The notes beneath the pieces are model-generated. The model searched no databases. It had not been told where the DNA came from and saw only the letters and a program-made list of their open reading frames with translations. From Crambe crambe (taxonomy: Eukaryota > Porifera > Demospongiae > Poecilosclerida > Crambeidae): a DNA stretch of 64,000 nucleotides. Positions 1 to 33,000 of the stretch are shown piece after piece (position 1 is the stretch's first letter; each line of letters begins with the position of its first letter). The translations under genes were made by a program, and so were the position numbers. The DNA lies in the NCBI GenBank assembly GCA_963924555.1, contig OZ004598.1, positions 4,426,501 through 4,490,500 of the forward strand. The letters are read 5' to 3'.

Positions 1-405
1 CAATGCCACTTTTAATTTATAAGGCTCTGAGCTCAACTTTAAGGCATCCTCCTCCTCTTTCTGTTCACTCTCTTGTTCATTTTTATCTGAAGCATCATGA
101 TGTGGAGACTTGCTCTCTTCTTTCTCCTTCAGGTAATTGGCTTGTATTCGACGTTGCAGGTCACTGTTGCCAATGGTGAACCTCACTTGAGCTGTCGTGG
201 CTATTTTCCCTGGAAGAACTGAAAACTCAGTGGGTGCAAACACCAAGCCAGTTCTCAGAGATGCTAAAAGTTCATTTAGTTTCACTTCTTCCTTGCCAAA
301 TTCCACATTATTTCTCAATGCCTTGTCTGGAAGAGGGATTTGGGAAGATGGAGTAGTGTGCTTATCATCCTCCTCTGGGAGACTTACACTCCAGCATATA
401 CCCAT
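1..405 (-). CDS. 5' end of unidentified gene, putative N-myristoylated protein (partial)
   Basis: An open frame of 135 codons runs from an ATG at 405-403 off the left edge of the window. The start is chosen because the protein would begin MGICWS, the MGxC form that is typically N-myristoylated and palmitoylated, and because an in-frame stop lies about 60 bases upstream. The first half is soluble (segments LPEEDDKHTTPSS and NELLASLRTGLVFAPTEFSV); the second half is strongly charged (RIQANYLKEKEESK, NEQESEQKEEEDALKL) and probably helical. No family was recognised. It lies about 500 bp downstream of the cadherin A stop, on the same strand. The alternative is that this is an internal exon with an acceptor near 435; the MGxC start makes a first exon somewhat more likely. 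Confidence 0.5.
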   Translation of the reverse strand, partial: MGICWSVSLPEEDDKHTTPSSQIPLPDKALRNNVEFGKEEVKLNELLASLRTGLVFAPTEFSVLPGKIATTAQVRFTIGNSDLQRRIQANYLKEKEESKSPHHDASDKNEQESEQKEEEDALKLSSEPYKLKVAL

Positions 406-904
406 GATGATGTTGATGATATCTTTCCAATTCTATTGGTGGCAGTGGTAATATAGCACAATATATACTGCTGAACAGTCTACAGATGGGTGGCTACATA
501 GTGAGTGTGGAATGTCTATAGAAGCCATGATAGCTAGTGTATGCATGCTTTCATATTTAGGCACTGATCAGTACAGTAACTACAATGTCATGCAAGTTAT
601 TACATCATAGCTAGTCCCAATTAGATGCCTTTATATTTAGCTGGATGAATTCACTGCACCTAGAGTGAGCAGTATATAGAATTAATGCATTGTACATTAC
701 GTGTATCATTATTATGGGGGTTTAATCAAATTCGTGTGGTGGAGCAGTAGGTATTATAAATTTAATAAGATTATCTGCTAATGTAATTGAGTCTGTTTTT
801 GTTGTAGCTACAAAGTCATGCAGAAGTTTTAGTGAAGTGATGCATGTGCCCATAAAATAAAAAAAATTCAGAGTGTATAAATAATTTTTGGACTGAGAGA
901 TTTA
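406..904. other. Intergenic region between cadherin A and the left-end gene
   Basis: About 500 AT-rich bases without a supported gene. On the minus strand this holds the 3' flank of cadherin A and the probable promoter of the left-end gene. An AATAAA on the minus strand (901-906) overlaps the cadherin A stop region, where TAA TAA ATC is read. No other signal was found. Confidence 0.5.
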
Positions 905-21334
<20,430 letters not shown>

Positions 21335-21513
21335 CTTCTCTTCAAATCCAACTAGTCTACGCCCTCTTTTTTTTGCGAGGATGAGCCCCACCCACACGCG
21401 AGTACCTTTAATTGGGCATGGGCACGGCCCAGTTGGAATACATAATTAATAGGTGGGATTGAAGGGCGTGGCTCCTCTCTCGTTTCTTTTTCGGAAAGCG
21501 CTAGCCCGGGGCC
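21335..21513. promoter_or_regulatory. Putative bidirectional promoter between the divergent cadherin genes
   Basis: Only 179 bases separate the two start codons, so both 5' UTRs and promoters must lie here or overlap. It is more GC-rich than nearby introns. Visible elements: an inverted CCAAT (ATTGG) near 21410, a CACCC-type box (GCCCCACCCACAC) near 21387, a GGGCGTGG box near 21467, and pyrimidine runs near both ATGs. No TATA box at a usual distance. The cadherin B ATG context GGGGCCATGG is strong. Confidence 0.65.
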
Positions 21514-23280
21514 ATGGCTAGAAGAAAAGTGTTCTTATTGCTCTTCTGCTTCGCGTTGTTCACCAGTTACGCTGCTGGAGTGCCAGGTGAAAGATGGCAG
21601 GATAGATCATAGCTTGCAGGAATCCCAGGGGGGAGGGGCTAGCTGCTAGCTGGGGTATAATTATTAACGTTCTTCTTTCCAGATTTTCTTGGGCCAAGCT
21701 CCAGAACAACATACATAGATGAGAATTCACCAGGAGGTATGTGCAACTGACATTACCCATGTATACTGTGTTCCACTCACAAAAAAAAAAAAAAAAAATC
21801 AATCAAAAATTCCTCTCTGGTAAGGCAAAGCGGGGCTATTCCGAACGGTGGGGCTATTCCGTAGGATCAAATATTTTCAAAACTCCTCGAGCTTATGAGC
21901 TCTAATTTGAAAGGTATATTCTACTATTATAGTAGATTATATCCTACAACATTGAGCTCAGAAGCTTCAGTAGTTTCAGAAATATTTGAACAATACGGAA
22001 TTACCCGCCGTTCGAAATAGCCCCGCTTTACCTTATGAATGAAAAGATCGTATCTTCTCATAGAAGACACTTCCCCCCCGCATTCTTCTTCTGTAAGTAG
22101 CTGTCTACCTTCCTCTTTCTCTCTTTGAACAGGCACACGTGTCATGACTGTGTATGCCAGTGACCCAGATGGTGCAGCTTTTACGTTCAGCTTGACTCCT
22201 TCTGGTCAGTTCACCATCGACCCCAACTCAGGTGTTGTCACTGTGGCAGCATCACCTTCTCCTCCACTGGACAGAGAGGTAGTTTGCTAGCTAACTTAGT
22301 CCTCTGGATAGATTTTAGCATGATCCCTGCATGCTGGCTTGCTTGGAATGTATCAAATTGCAACATCGAATCAAGGTATGAGGTCAAGTAAAAGCTGGTT
22401 AAAGAGTTAATTTAAGGGTTACCCTGTAGCAAGGATTATACATAATGATGAATTGATGGAAAGCTGTGTTTAAAAAAAGAAAGAAAAAAAGAAAAGGGGA
22501 CCCATGGTTAACTACTATTGATGAACCCCCATGATGCCTCCCCGTGGTGACCCCCCGTGGTGACCCCCCATTGTGACCCCCGTGGTGACCCCCCGTGGTG
22601 ACCCCCCATTGTGACCCCCGTGGTGACCCCCCGTTGTGACCCCCGTGGTGACCCCCGTGGTGACATTATTTAAACTCTAAGCTCTTTGTATTCATCAATA
22701 ATTTATCACAGCTAATGAGTTAGCTTTAGTCATTGTGTCGTCACAGATCAATGAATAATTCAAAATGGTATAAACAAGTTTAATGTCATTCATTATCTAT
22801 CACATGCCCCAAGTGTTGTGCTGATATCACAGCAAATAGGTACTCAAATACATTACGGTATAAGGACTGACTCCGAGTTGCAATTATTCATAGTGATTGC
22901 ATCTAGTATGAGAGATCCATCATAGATTTCAAGTGACTAGCCAGTCCTAACTGTTCTTTAACTAGAGGCATAGGGAGACCCTGCACTTTAAAAAAGCAAG
23001 CTTCCAAGCATGCTTTGTGGTCATGTTGTCTCCTGGTCTCCCCCTCCCCCCTCCCCCCCAGCCCCCAAGTCCACATCATCTTCCTCCACCTATGAGAGGA
23101 ATCCCTCTTTTTCACTATTACCTGATGCAGGTGTCTGCCTCTATTTCCATCACCATTAACCTAAACAGTGGTGGGGCAGTCGTGGATGACCTTCGTGTCA
23201 CCATCTTCCTCAATGATGTGAATGACAACAGTCCAGTCTGGAGAAACCCAATCACTTCTCTCGCTCAACCATTGGCTGAG
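21514..23280 (+). CDS. Cadherin B exons 1-4: signal peptide and first repeat
   Basis: Exons 21514-21586, 21683-21736, 22133-22278 and 23131-23280. They encode the signal peptide, the leader RTTYIDENSPG, and a first EC repeat (VMTVYASDPDGAAFTFSLTP ... LNDVNDNSPVW). Intron 2 carries an inverted-repeat element; intron 3 a GTGACCCCC minisatellite. Confidence 0.85.
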
Positions 23281-23929
23281 GTACGTAGCTGAAGCATTAC
23301 TTGCATAACTACATATGTACATTGTAGCTAACAGGACAATTATGCAGGGAAAAAAATTTTTAAAAATGATTTTGAATGCAGGGAATTTAGCTAGCTACAT
23401 GCAGTGCCTCCAACCTGATTTCAGTATAGAGTGCTCCCATTATTTTCAGCCATTTCATAAGTAATCTAATATAAAATTTAGTAAGTTTACCTGAATTTCA
23501 ATCAAATTTCTGATGAATCAGTATGGTTGGAGGCTCTATTATTCACACTGCTCTTATTGTGTTCCTCTGAATGGTATGCTGCTCTGTTTATTCTACAGGA
23601 CTCACCTTTAGGCACTCTAGTGTACTCCATTGTTGCATCTGATGCTGACATTGGTGAAAATGGGAACATTCGCTTTCGAATTGAATCTCCAGTGAGTTAA
23701 GAAAACACTAGCACTAACACTGATGCAAATGGTGTGGTTGGCCTGACACTAACACTAATACTAACACTAACGCTAACACTAGCACTGAGTATTTTCTATA
23801 CACAGCCAAATGGGACATTTGCAGTCCATGCCCTCAGTGGGGTAGTGAAGTTGGCTAGACCTTTGGACTTCAATACAGCAAGCACTCTCAGGATTGTCGT
23901 CATAGCAGAGGTAAATAAAAACAAACTAG

Positions 23930-24017
<88 letters not shown>

Positions 24018-27000
24018 TCTTGCTTTTACGTGTCTTGCTCTTAACATATGCACATGTGACAGGACCAAGGCTCCCCATCAAGATCCACAAGGATCACCTT
24101 CACAGTGCCCGTCAGTGCTGTGGTTGCCCCTCCACCTGTCTTCACACAGACACATTACTCTGTCAGCATCAACGAAGGAGACTATTCCTCCACGGTAAAT
24201 ATGTACTCTTGCACACTGACATAATCCTTCTCAGCTTACAGTTAGGCCTCATACTTATTAGCTACAAATGGAACCTTACAAAGAGGACAACTCCATAGAT
24301 ACCCAATTAAACTACCCAATTAAAGAGGTGTTCTTGTTATCACAGGTGAATCAATAGCTACACATCTATTTGAGACCAAAAAGTGCCATGATTACACATC
24401 TTTGAATGAGGCTCTTGTAGTCCAGAGAGTCTCTTCATTCTCTAACTCTTAATTCTCTAGAACCTGAACAACATTGTAACAGTGGTTGCCGTGGCACGGG
24501 GAGATCCCACTGCTACGATCATGTACTCTCAGGTCATGAGGAACGTTCCCAGCGATGCTCTATTCTCAGTGTCCAGTTCAGGAGCTGTCAACATAGTGGG
24601 GGTACTGGACCGTGAAGCTGAGAGCACATATGACGTCCAAGTTCAGGTATACCATTAAGCAGGCTCAGTGCCTAAATACCGTAATCGTATAAATTTTCGA
24701 TGGGGTTTTATTTTCGTTTTTTTCGTAGTCGATCAGAATCCTCGAAAATAATAAACGAAGTCTTAGTACTATGACGTCATATATGACAACGATGCGCATG
24801 CATGTGCGATGCGATATCGATAGCAGCTGGAAAAAAACCTGGAGCAGATAGTCCGTGAGACCAAAGTATCATGCTTCATTACCGGGATCATGGCCGTTAC
24901 CTGTCTCTCTTCTACAACGAAGCGTCTCGCCTTCCGTAGCAGTCTAGATTTTAGTCTGGCGTCGCCAGCCTAGCCTTCTTTTGGGGGAATATAGCCATCA
25001 TCACTCGGCCCCAGCAGCAGGCAATGATATAGCTATTATGCGCATGCATTATTTTCCATGTGCTTACTACGAAAATTAGACCTGCGGAAATTTTTTATTA
25101 TAGGAACAGCTCCGGAAATCACGAAATTTTAAACCTCCGAAAATTTATACGATTACGGTAGTTAGCTAATTTTTTTTCCTGCCAGGCATACATCACTGTC
25201 CCTGGCATGCCCAACACTGGATCAGACACAGCTTTGGTCACGGTTACTGTTCTGGATGTGAACGACAACAATCCGGTGTTCGAGAATCCTCACCCAGAAC
25301 CTATTATCCTGATGGAGGCAAGCAAGAAAGCAGAAAATAGCTGCATACCAACATAATTACATGATTATATGATTCATGCTCTTGATCTGATTTCTCTCTC
25401 CATCGTCCATAGACCACACCCATTTCAACGGTGGTTTATACATTCTATGCCACTGATGAGGACCAGGGGACCAATGGGAGAATCACTTACAACATCACTT
25501 CACCAGTGAGTTCAGTGTGCTATTAGTGGGATTCTCTATAGTGTTCTCACTAAAGGGTGCAAGGCTAGTGTTTTCACGAAAGGGTATAAGATTGGTGTTC
25601 TCACAAAACTTGTAAGAGGTTCTCACAAAAGGGTGGGTATAAGATTATCTCACAATAGGGTGTAGCATGGAGACACAATCAATTCCTATAACGATTTGAA
25701 ACCTCCTAATAGTCTTATGAAAATAGGGTCGACTTACCCCCTTAGGTAAACGGACCCTTTTCTATTGGTGCTACGAGTGGAGTTATCCACCTGACCAATA
25801 CCCTGGATCACAGCACCAACCCAACATACACCATCACCGTTCAAGCACAGGTGAGTCCAAACAAGATCAGCGATGTACTGACAGAGTCATTCTTAGTCAT
25901 AATGACAGGATGGTGGGTCTCCATCTCGAAGTGCAATGAACTCTCTAATGGTGCGTGTGACTGATGTGGTGGATGCCGCACCTACTTTCACAGAGACTGT
26001 ATATAGCTTTGAAGTGGCTGAAGGCTCCTACAGTAGTGTAAGTGCGCCATGATAAGACTACACTATGTTTAGTAGCTATCAGTTGGTTGCAGTTAGTGGA
26101 GAAACATTTTTTACTGCTAATTTGTATGCATGCAGCATCAAGTTGGTGTGGTGAGAGCCACGGATACTCTAAATCCTTCTTCGGCAATTATTCGATACGA
26201 ACGCATACCAAGAGGTGGGTCACATGCCCCATCAATTTTTTGTTGTATGGACCCCTTCTCCGCCTCTTCGCTAGCATGATTAGGTGTTTGACAAACTGCA
26301 AGTGTTAGCTAGCTATCTTCTTTCCCATTCTAGATGATGAGCTGTTCAGTGTGACTCCAAGTGGAAGAATCACTCTCACTGGAAACCTGGACAGAGAAAT
26401 GAGGGATACTTACACACTCAATATCAGGGTATGTATGTATGTAACCATAGCTACATACTTCAGCATAATACCCTCAATATCAGCGGTATCTAGGTATGTA
26501 ACCATAGCTACATACCCTCAATATCAGGGTATGTAGGTATGTAACCATAGCTACATAATACCCTCAAAATCAGGGTATTGCATAGTGGTCTATTTGAAGG
26601 TACTGTATTATTATTTTGATGTTAGGCTTTCCGAGTGGCCACTGTCAGCAGCACTGTCCCTCTCAGTGGTGTCAGCATCGTGCCCGTGGTGATCATTGTG
26701 ACTGATGTGAACGATAACGATCCTGAGTTCACATCCAACTTCATCCCACTCACTGTACCAGAGGTAAAATCATTCACAGCATGCAGTCAAGCTCTTGGTC
26801 TAAAGTTTATTTTCAGAAAGAACAGCCTGATTTTAATGTTGTACTTGCAATATTCATTCAGTCACTGCCAGTTGGGACAGACATATTCACGGTGACGGCT
26901 TCAGATGATGACATCGGATCAAACGGGCAAATCACATACTCCTTCCTCTCACCAGCAGTAAGTTCTATAGCTACTCGTACATACTCATTTCTACCTTGAT

Positions 27001-30000
27001 TGATCCATAACTGCTCAATTCTCATTCTACTATAAGAGAGTGTGGGTTATTCTGTTGGTATTTGAAATTTGATTGAGCTCTAGCAACATCACTCACAGCA
27101 AAATGATTTTATATCTTTCTCAGGACAACTTGCCTTTCTCTATTGGTCCCACTAGTGGCATCATACGACTGACCAGAATATTGGACTATGACGTTCAAAC
27201 ATCATACAGCTTTACAGTGCAGGCTCAGGTGTGTATGCACAACTAACATCATCATAGCAATCCCCTCCTCCTTCCCCTCCCTCCATCCCTCCCTCCCCTC
27301 CCTCCCATCCCTCTTCCCATCCTCCTTTCCCTCCCTCCCTCTCCTCCCTCCTGTCCTCTTTCCCCTCCCTCCCTCCCCCTCCTCTCCTTCTTCTCCTCCC
27401 TCCCTCCCCTCCCTCCCGTCCTCCTTCCCCTCCCCATAACAATAAGTATGGTGGTATGTTCACTCTTACTTTAATTTACCAGGATCGTGGGACTACCCCA
27501 CGCTCCACCTCTAGAATGCTGCGGGTACAAGTCCAGGATGTCCAAGATCCACCGCCCACTTTCACAGAGACGGTTTACTCAGTGGAGGTGGCAGAGGGAA
27601 CATACATGGAGGTACCTATAAGACCGTCTTGCATTATCAATTCTCTCTAACTCCCCTTGACGGGAGCACATAATTACAACATTGACAATACAGCTCAATA
27701 CTATCAACTGCTTGTTTGTTTTCCAGGAGTCCATCATAACAGTGAGAGCCCAGGACAGTCTTCATCCTGACGCCACAATACGATACGAAAAGGCATCAGG
27801 TGATTCCATCTTCACGGTCACATCTTCTGGGGCCAGTGCAGGAGAAGTCATCCTCACTGGCACAGTGGATGCAGAGAGAGTCCAGACTTACACAATCACA
27901 ATTCAGGTATTCAGTCATGCCTATAGCTGACGTAAGATTGATAACTATAAGTAGCTACTGGGCTGATGGCCTCAGGCCTGGTGCTGGTGTTAGCCTCGGG
28001 GCTGGTGTTAGCCTCGGGGATGGTGTTAGCCTTGGGCCTGGTATTAGCCTTGGGCCTGGTGTTAGCCTTGGGCCTGGTGTTAGCCTTGGGCCTGGTGTTA
28101 GCCTCAGGGCTGGTGTTAGCCATGTATTCTTTTCTCCCTAGTGACATAAATTATATAATTAATTGTAGGCTTTTCGGGTGGTCACTGGAACTTCCCCTCG
28201 TAGTGACAGAAGCACCGTTTCTGTGGTCATCACCATCACTGACATCAATGACAATTCACCAGTGTGGACTGATCCTACCCCAGGACCAGTCAACTTAGTG
28301 GAGGTAAGATAGCTATGGTAACCATGGGATGGGATTGCTGATAACTAGATTTTTAGCAAACAGACAAAGCCAGTTATGAGAGGACATTGTTTGAAAGGTT
28401 TCATGATCTCTACATGCTATCAGTCACCAACTCACTAACTTAAACTCAGTCTCTGTGCTCTGTTTCTTTCACTAGCTAATGTGTGTATATTCTTGTCTTG
28501 CAGACCAGACCCATTGGGACTAATGTTCTCACTGTGGCAGCTACTGATGCTGACTCAGGAACAAATGGTGAAATCACTTACTCTCTCCCTGTGCCTGTAA
28601 GTCGGAAGGAAGGAGGGAGTTATAAAACAGTAGCTAGCTAAATTCTACATGGAATTCTCTCAACAAACATTCGAATGTGAGACACAAATAAACCCCTCTA
28701 TGTTAGTTTTGTGTCCCAGCCCTGAAATGAGGACATCCCTCTAATTAAGACACTTTACTAGCCACATTGGAAGGCTCCCACTGTTAATTCATAATTTATG
28801 GTGACTTCTTATACACATAGGTTGATGGACCTTTCACCATTGGAGCTTCCAGTGGCACCATTCGACTTGCAGGACCTCTTGACTTCACTGTTCGTCCATT
28901 GTATAGACTGAATATCGTAGCACAGGTAAAGCTATAATGCTGTTATGTTATTATGTTATGTTATGTTATGTTATGTTACGTTGTGTTATGTTATGTTATA
29001 TCATGTTATGTTATGTTATGTTGTTATGTTACATTGTTACATTATGTTACGTTACATTACGTTATGTTGTTATGTTGTTATGTTATGTTATGTTGTTATG
29101 TTATGTTACATTATGTTACGTTATGTTACGTTACGTTGTTATGTTATGTCATGTTTTGTTTTGTGTTGTTTGTACAGTACAAACTCTTCTATTAACATAC
29201 CAAGGGCTGTAGTGTTAGTAATGTCAACTATTGTGATTGAAAAGATCCCTTTTTTTGTGTGATATGTGTAGGATGGTGGGGATCCTGCAAGATCCATTTC
29301 TGTGGTTCTCATCATTAACATCACAGATGTCCTGGACCCTCCTCCCACTTTCTCCCAGAGTGTCTACACGGAAGAAATACTGGAAGGAACTTACACAAAT
29401 GTACGTACGTAGCTGTGTATACAAGCAGCTGCTTATTAAAGTCAATGAATAGAATAACTAATAGCCAATTCCCAGATCCAGGGTTGATTTGATGGGTTGA
29501 ATGGGGAGCTTTTGGTTGATTGGGTAGATCATTAGAGCTATTTGCTGGCCATTAGTGGAAGTGGAATAATTGGTTATATCTATGTTCAAAAACTACAGGA
29601 ATTGGTGTCTACTGTACGTGCAATAGATCCCATTAGTCCATCCACAGCAATCTTGAGATATGAGAAGGTTGACACTGGTAAGTAAAGAAGTTAAAGGCAA
29701 TGTATTCACCCTTCAATTCCCTCTCTCTTTTCCCCCTCTTTCTTTTAGGTGACACTCTATTCACAGTGGTTGCCAGTGGCAACAATGCTGGACAAGTGAG
29801 AGTGACAGGAACTCTGGATAGAGAAAGTATCAGCACTTACTCGATCAGCATAAGGGTTAATAGCCACGACTCCATCTGTGGATATAACTGTTTCATTTCT
29901 TCCTCTCCATTTTATCTCAGGCCTTCAGAGTTGCCAGTAATTCCAGTATCTTTGCTCTTAGTGACACAAGTATCGTATCCATGCTCATCACTGTGGGTGA

Positions 30001-33000
30001 TGTCAATGATAACAGACCTATGTTCCTCAATCCATCCTCAAATCCTATCTCTCTCATTGAAGTGAGTCAAATAAAATAGCTAGTTAGTACAGTGAAGGAC
30101 ATAAATAGCTAGTTAGTACAGTGAAGGACATAAATAGCTAGTTAGTACAGTGAAGGACATAAATAGCTAGTTAGTACAGTGAAGGACATAAATAGCTAGT
30201 TAGTACAGTGAAGGACATAAATAGCTAGTTAGTACAGTGAAGGACATAAATAGCTAGTTAGTACAGTGAAGGACATAAATAGCTAGTTAGTACAGTGAAG
30301 GACATAAATAGCTAGTTAGTACAGTGAAGGACATAAATAGCTAGTTAGTACAGTGAAGGACATAAATAGCTAGTTAGTACAGTGAAGGACATAAATAGCT
30401 AGTTAGTACAGTGAAGGACATAAATAGCTAGTTAGTACAGTGAAGGACATAAATAGCTAGTTAGTACAGTGAAGGACATAAATAGCTAGTTAGTACAGTG
30501 AAGGACATAAATAGCTAGTTAGTACAGTGAAGGACATAAATAGCTAGTTAGTACAGTGAAGGACATAAATAGCTAGTTAGTACAGTGAAGGACATAAATA
30601 GCTAGTTAGTACAGTGAAGGACATAAATAGCTAGTTAGTACAGTGAAGGACATAAATAGCTAGTTAGTACAGTGAAGGACATAAATAGCTACGTAGTTAG
30701 TACAGTGAAGGACATTTTTTTGCTTGTAGACAAGACAAGTTGGAAGTGTTATCTACACACTTCATGCAGTAGACTTGGATAGTGGAACCAATGGCCAAAT
30801 CACCTACTCCCTTGAATCACCTGTGAGTATACGTATGTAGTACCCATGGCAACTATGTAGTTTCATTGTGTACATATTCTAGCTTGTTTCACCATTCACC
30901 ATTGACTCTGGAAGCGGTGTAATTCGGACTACCAGTGTTCTGGACTTTGATGTCAGGCCATCCTACACACTCACAATAAGAGCCACGGTTAGTTCTCTCT
31001 GCTTGAGAAAATGCATGATAGTTTTCATTTAATCAGCCTGTCACTTCTATGACAATAGCTAGTAGCTCAGCCTGGTTCCTCCTAGGAACTGGAGAGCTAA
31101 CGTGTTGCTATGATAATAGTTATGTATGTTAGAATGGTTCTGATACCAACTTAGGATGGAGGAGAACCAGAGAGATTCAGAGACACGACTTTAACAGTGA
31201 ATATAGTGGATGTCCTAGACCCACCCCCAGCATTCACAATGACTGCATACTCTGTTGAAGTGTCTGAAGGAACTTACAGCAATGTAAGGGACATGTAATT
31301 AAGGGGATGGAACTATAACAACAACAATGTAAGGGACATGTAGTCAAGGGGATGGAACTATAACAACACTGTAAGGGACATGTAGCCAAGGGGATGGAAC
31401 TATAACAATAATGTAAGGGACATGTAGTCAAGGGGATGGGACTATAACAACAATGTAAGGGATACATACTGTAGTTAAGGGGATGGGACTATAGCAGCAA
31501 TCAAGGGACTTGTAGTTGAGGGATGGGACTATAACAATAATGTAAGGTACAAGGATTAGACTACAAAAAATAATGTAAGGTACATGTAGTTAAGGGGACC
31601 ATACCATCTCTTCCCTCCCCACCTCAGCACATGCTTGGGTCAGTGCAAGCTGTGGACAGACTCCATCCAACCACTGCTATCATCAGATATGAACAAGTAC
31701 CAAAAGGTAAGTTCATTTGTACAGTGGAAACTTTCATGGATAAAACAATTTTCTCAGGTGATATGACCGATACTCTTTTCCATGTGGTTGAGACAGGAAC
31801 AATGGCTGGTCAAGTATTTCTCACGGGCACCGTCAACTTAGCCAGGGACTCCTACTCCATTAATATAAGAGTAAGTCCCTGGTAATTAATTCACAGTGAG
31901 GTTTAATGATAACACCATATAGGCTTTCAGAGTGCTTGAAGGCAGCACCACACCCAGGAGCGAGATTGGTTCTACTACCATGACGATTACCATCACTGAT
32001 ATCAACAACAACCCTCCAGTCATTCTTAACCCTCAACAATCCCCAATTACTCTAATTGAGGTAGCTATAGCTTTAGTTCGTGATGGAGAGCATCAGCATA
32101 ATGTGATATGTTATACTTTGCAGACGACAGCTGTTGGCACTATAGTCTACACATATCATGCAACTGATTCTGATTTGGGGTCGAATGCAGTGATAACTTT
32201 CTCCCTAACACCGGTATATCATTAGATAGATACTTAGCATATTTATAACACCCATGACTGGTGTATCATGCAATAATACTTAGCTATTATTGATATTTAT
32301 AACACCCTATCATTATTGATATTCTTAACTTACTAGCTAGGTAACTTTCTTCCTAACACCCATGACCACATTAGACATTTACACAATATTCTTGACCTAG
32401 CTAGCTAGCTGATTAGCTAACATATTTAGCTATGGTCTCTTACAATATGGATTCCATATCCCTCTTCTGATTTCTCAGGACACACCTTTTTCAATTGATG
32501 CCACCAGTGGGGCAGTTCGACTCACCAGCAGCTTGGACTTCAATGTAGCCACAATGCATGTACTGACCATCACTGCTCGGGTAAGTATCATGAATCACCT
32601 ATCATGTGACCATCATGTGATTGCTCTTGTGTATCACATGACTCTTCTATCATGTGACTCATGTGATTGGTCTTATATGACAGGATGGAGGTGAAACTGC
32701 TCAGTCTGCCACCACTGTGCTCACTATCTTAGTCACAGACGTCACTGACCAACCCCCGGTCTTCTCCCACAATGAGTATTCCTTCTCCATAGCTGAGGGA
32801 CGGAGCAATGTAAGCACATGAATATAAAGTAATAGTAACTATGGTGATACAGAAAGTTAATGTACTGAATAGTAGCTAGAGTGAAACCTGTCTAATCAGA
32901 CCACCCTGGCTACTCTGCCATGTCTCAACCCCAGCTACAGTGAAACCTGTCTACTCAGACCACCCTGTAATGAGGCCACCTCTCTCTTATTAGGCTACTC

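Noticed and set aside
28937..29262. Tyr/Cys/Met-rich ORFs
   Set aside because: Translations of the ATGTT repeat in an intron.
28900..31600. CRISPR-like regular arrays
   Set aside because: The units are direct tandem repeats without unique spacers, in introns of an animal gene.
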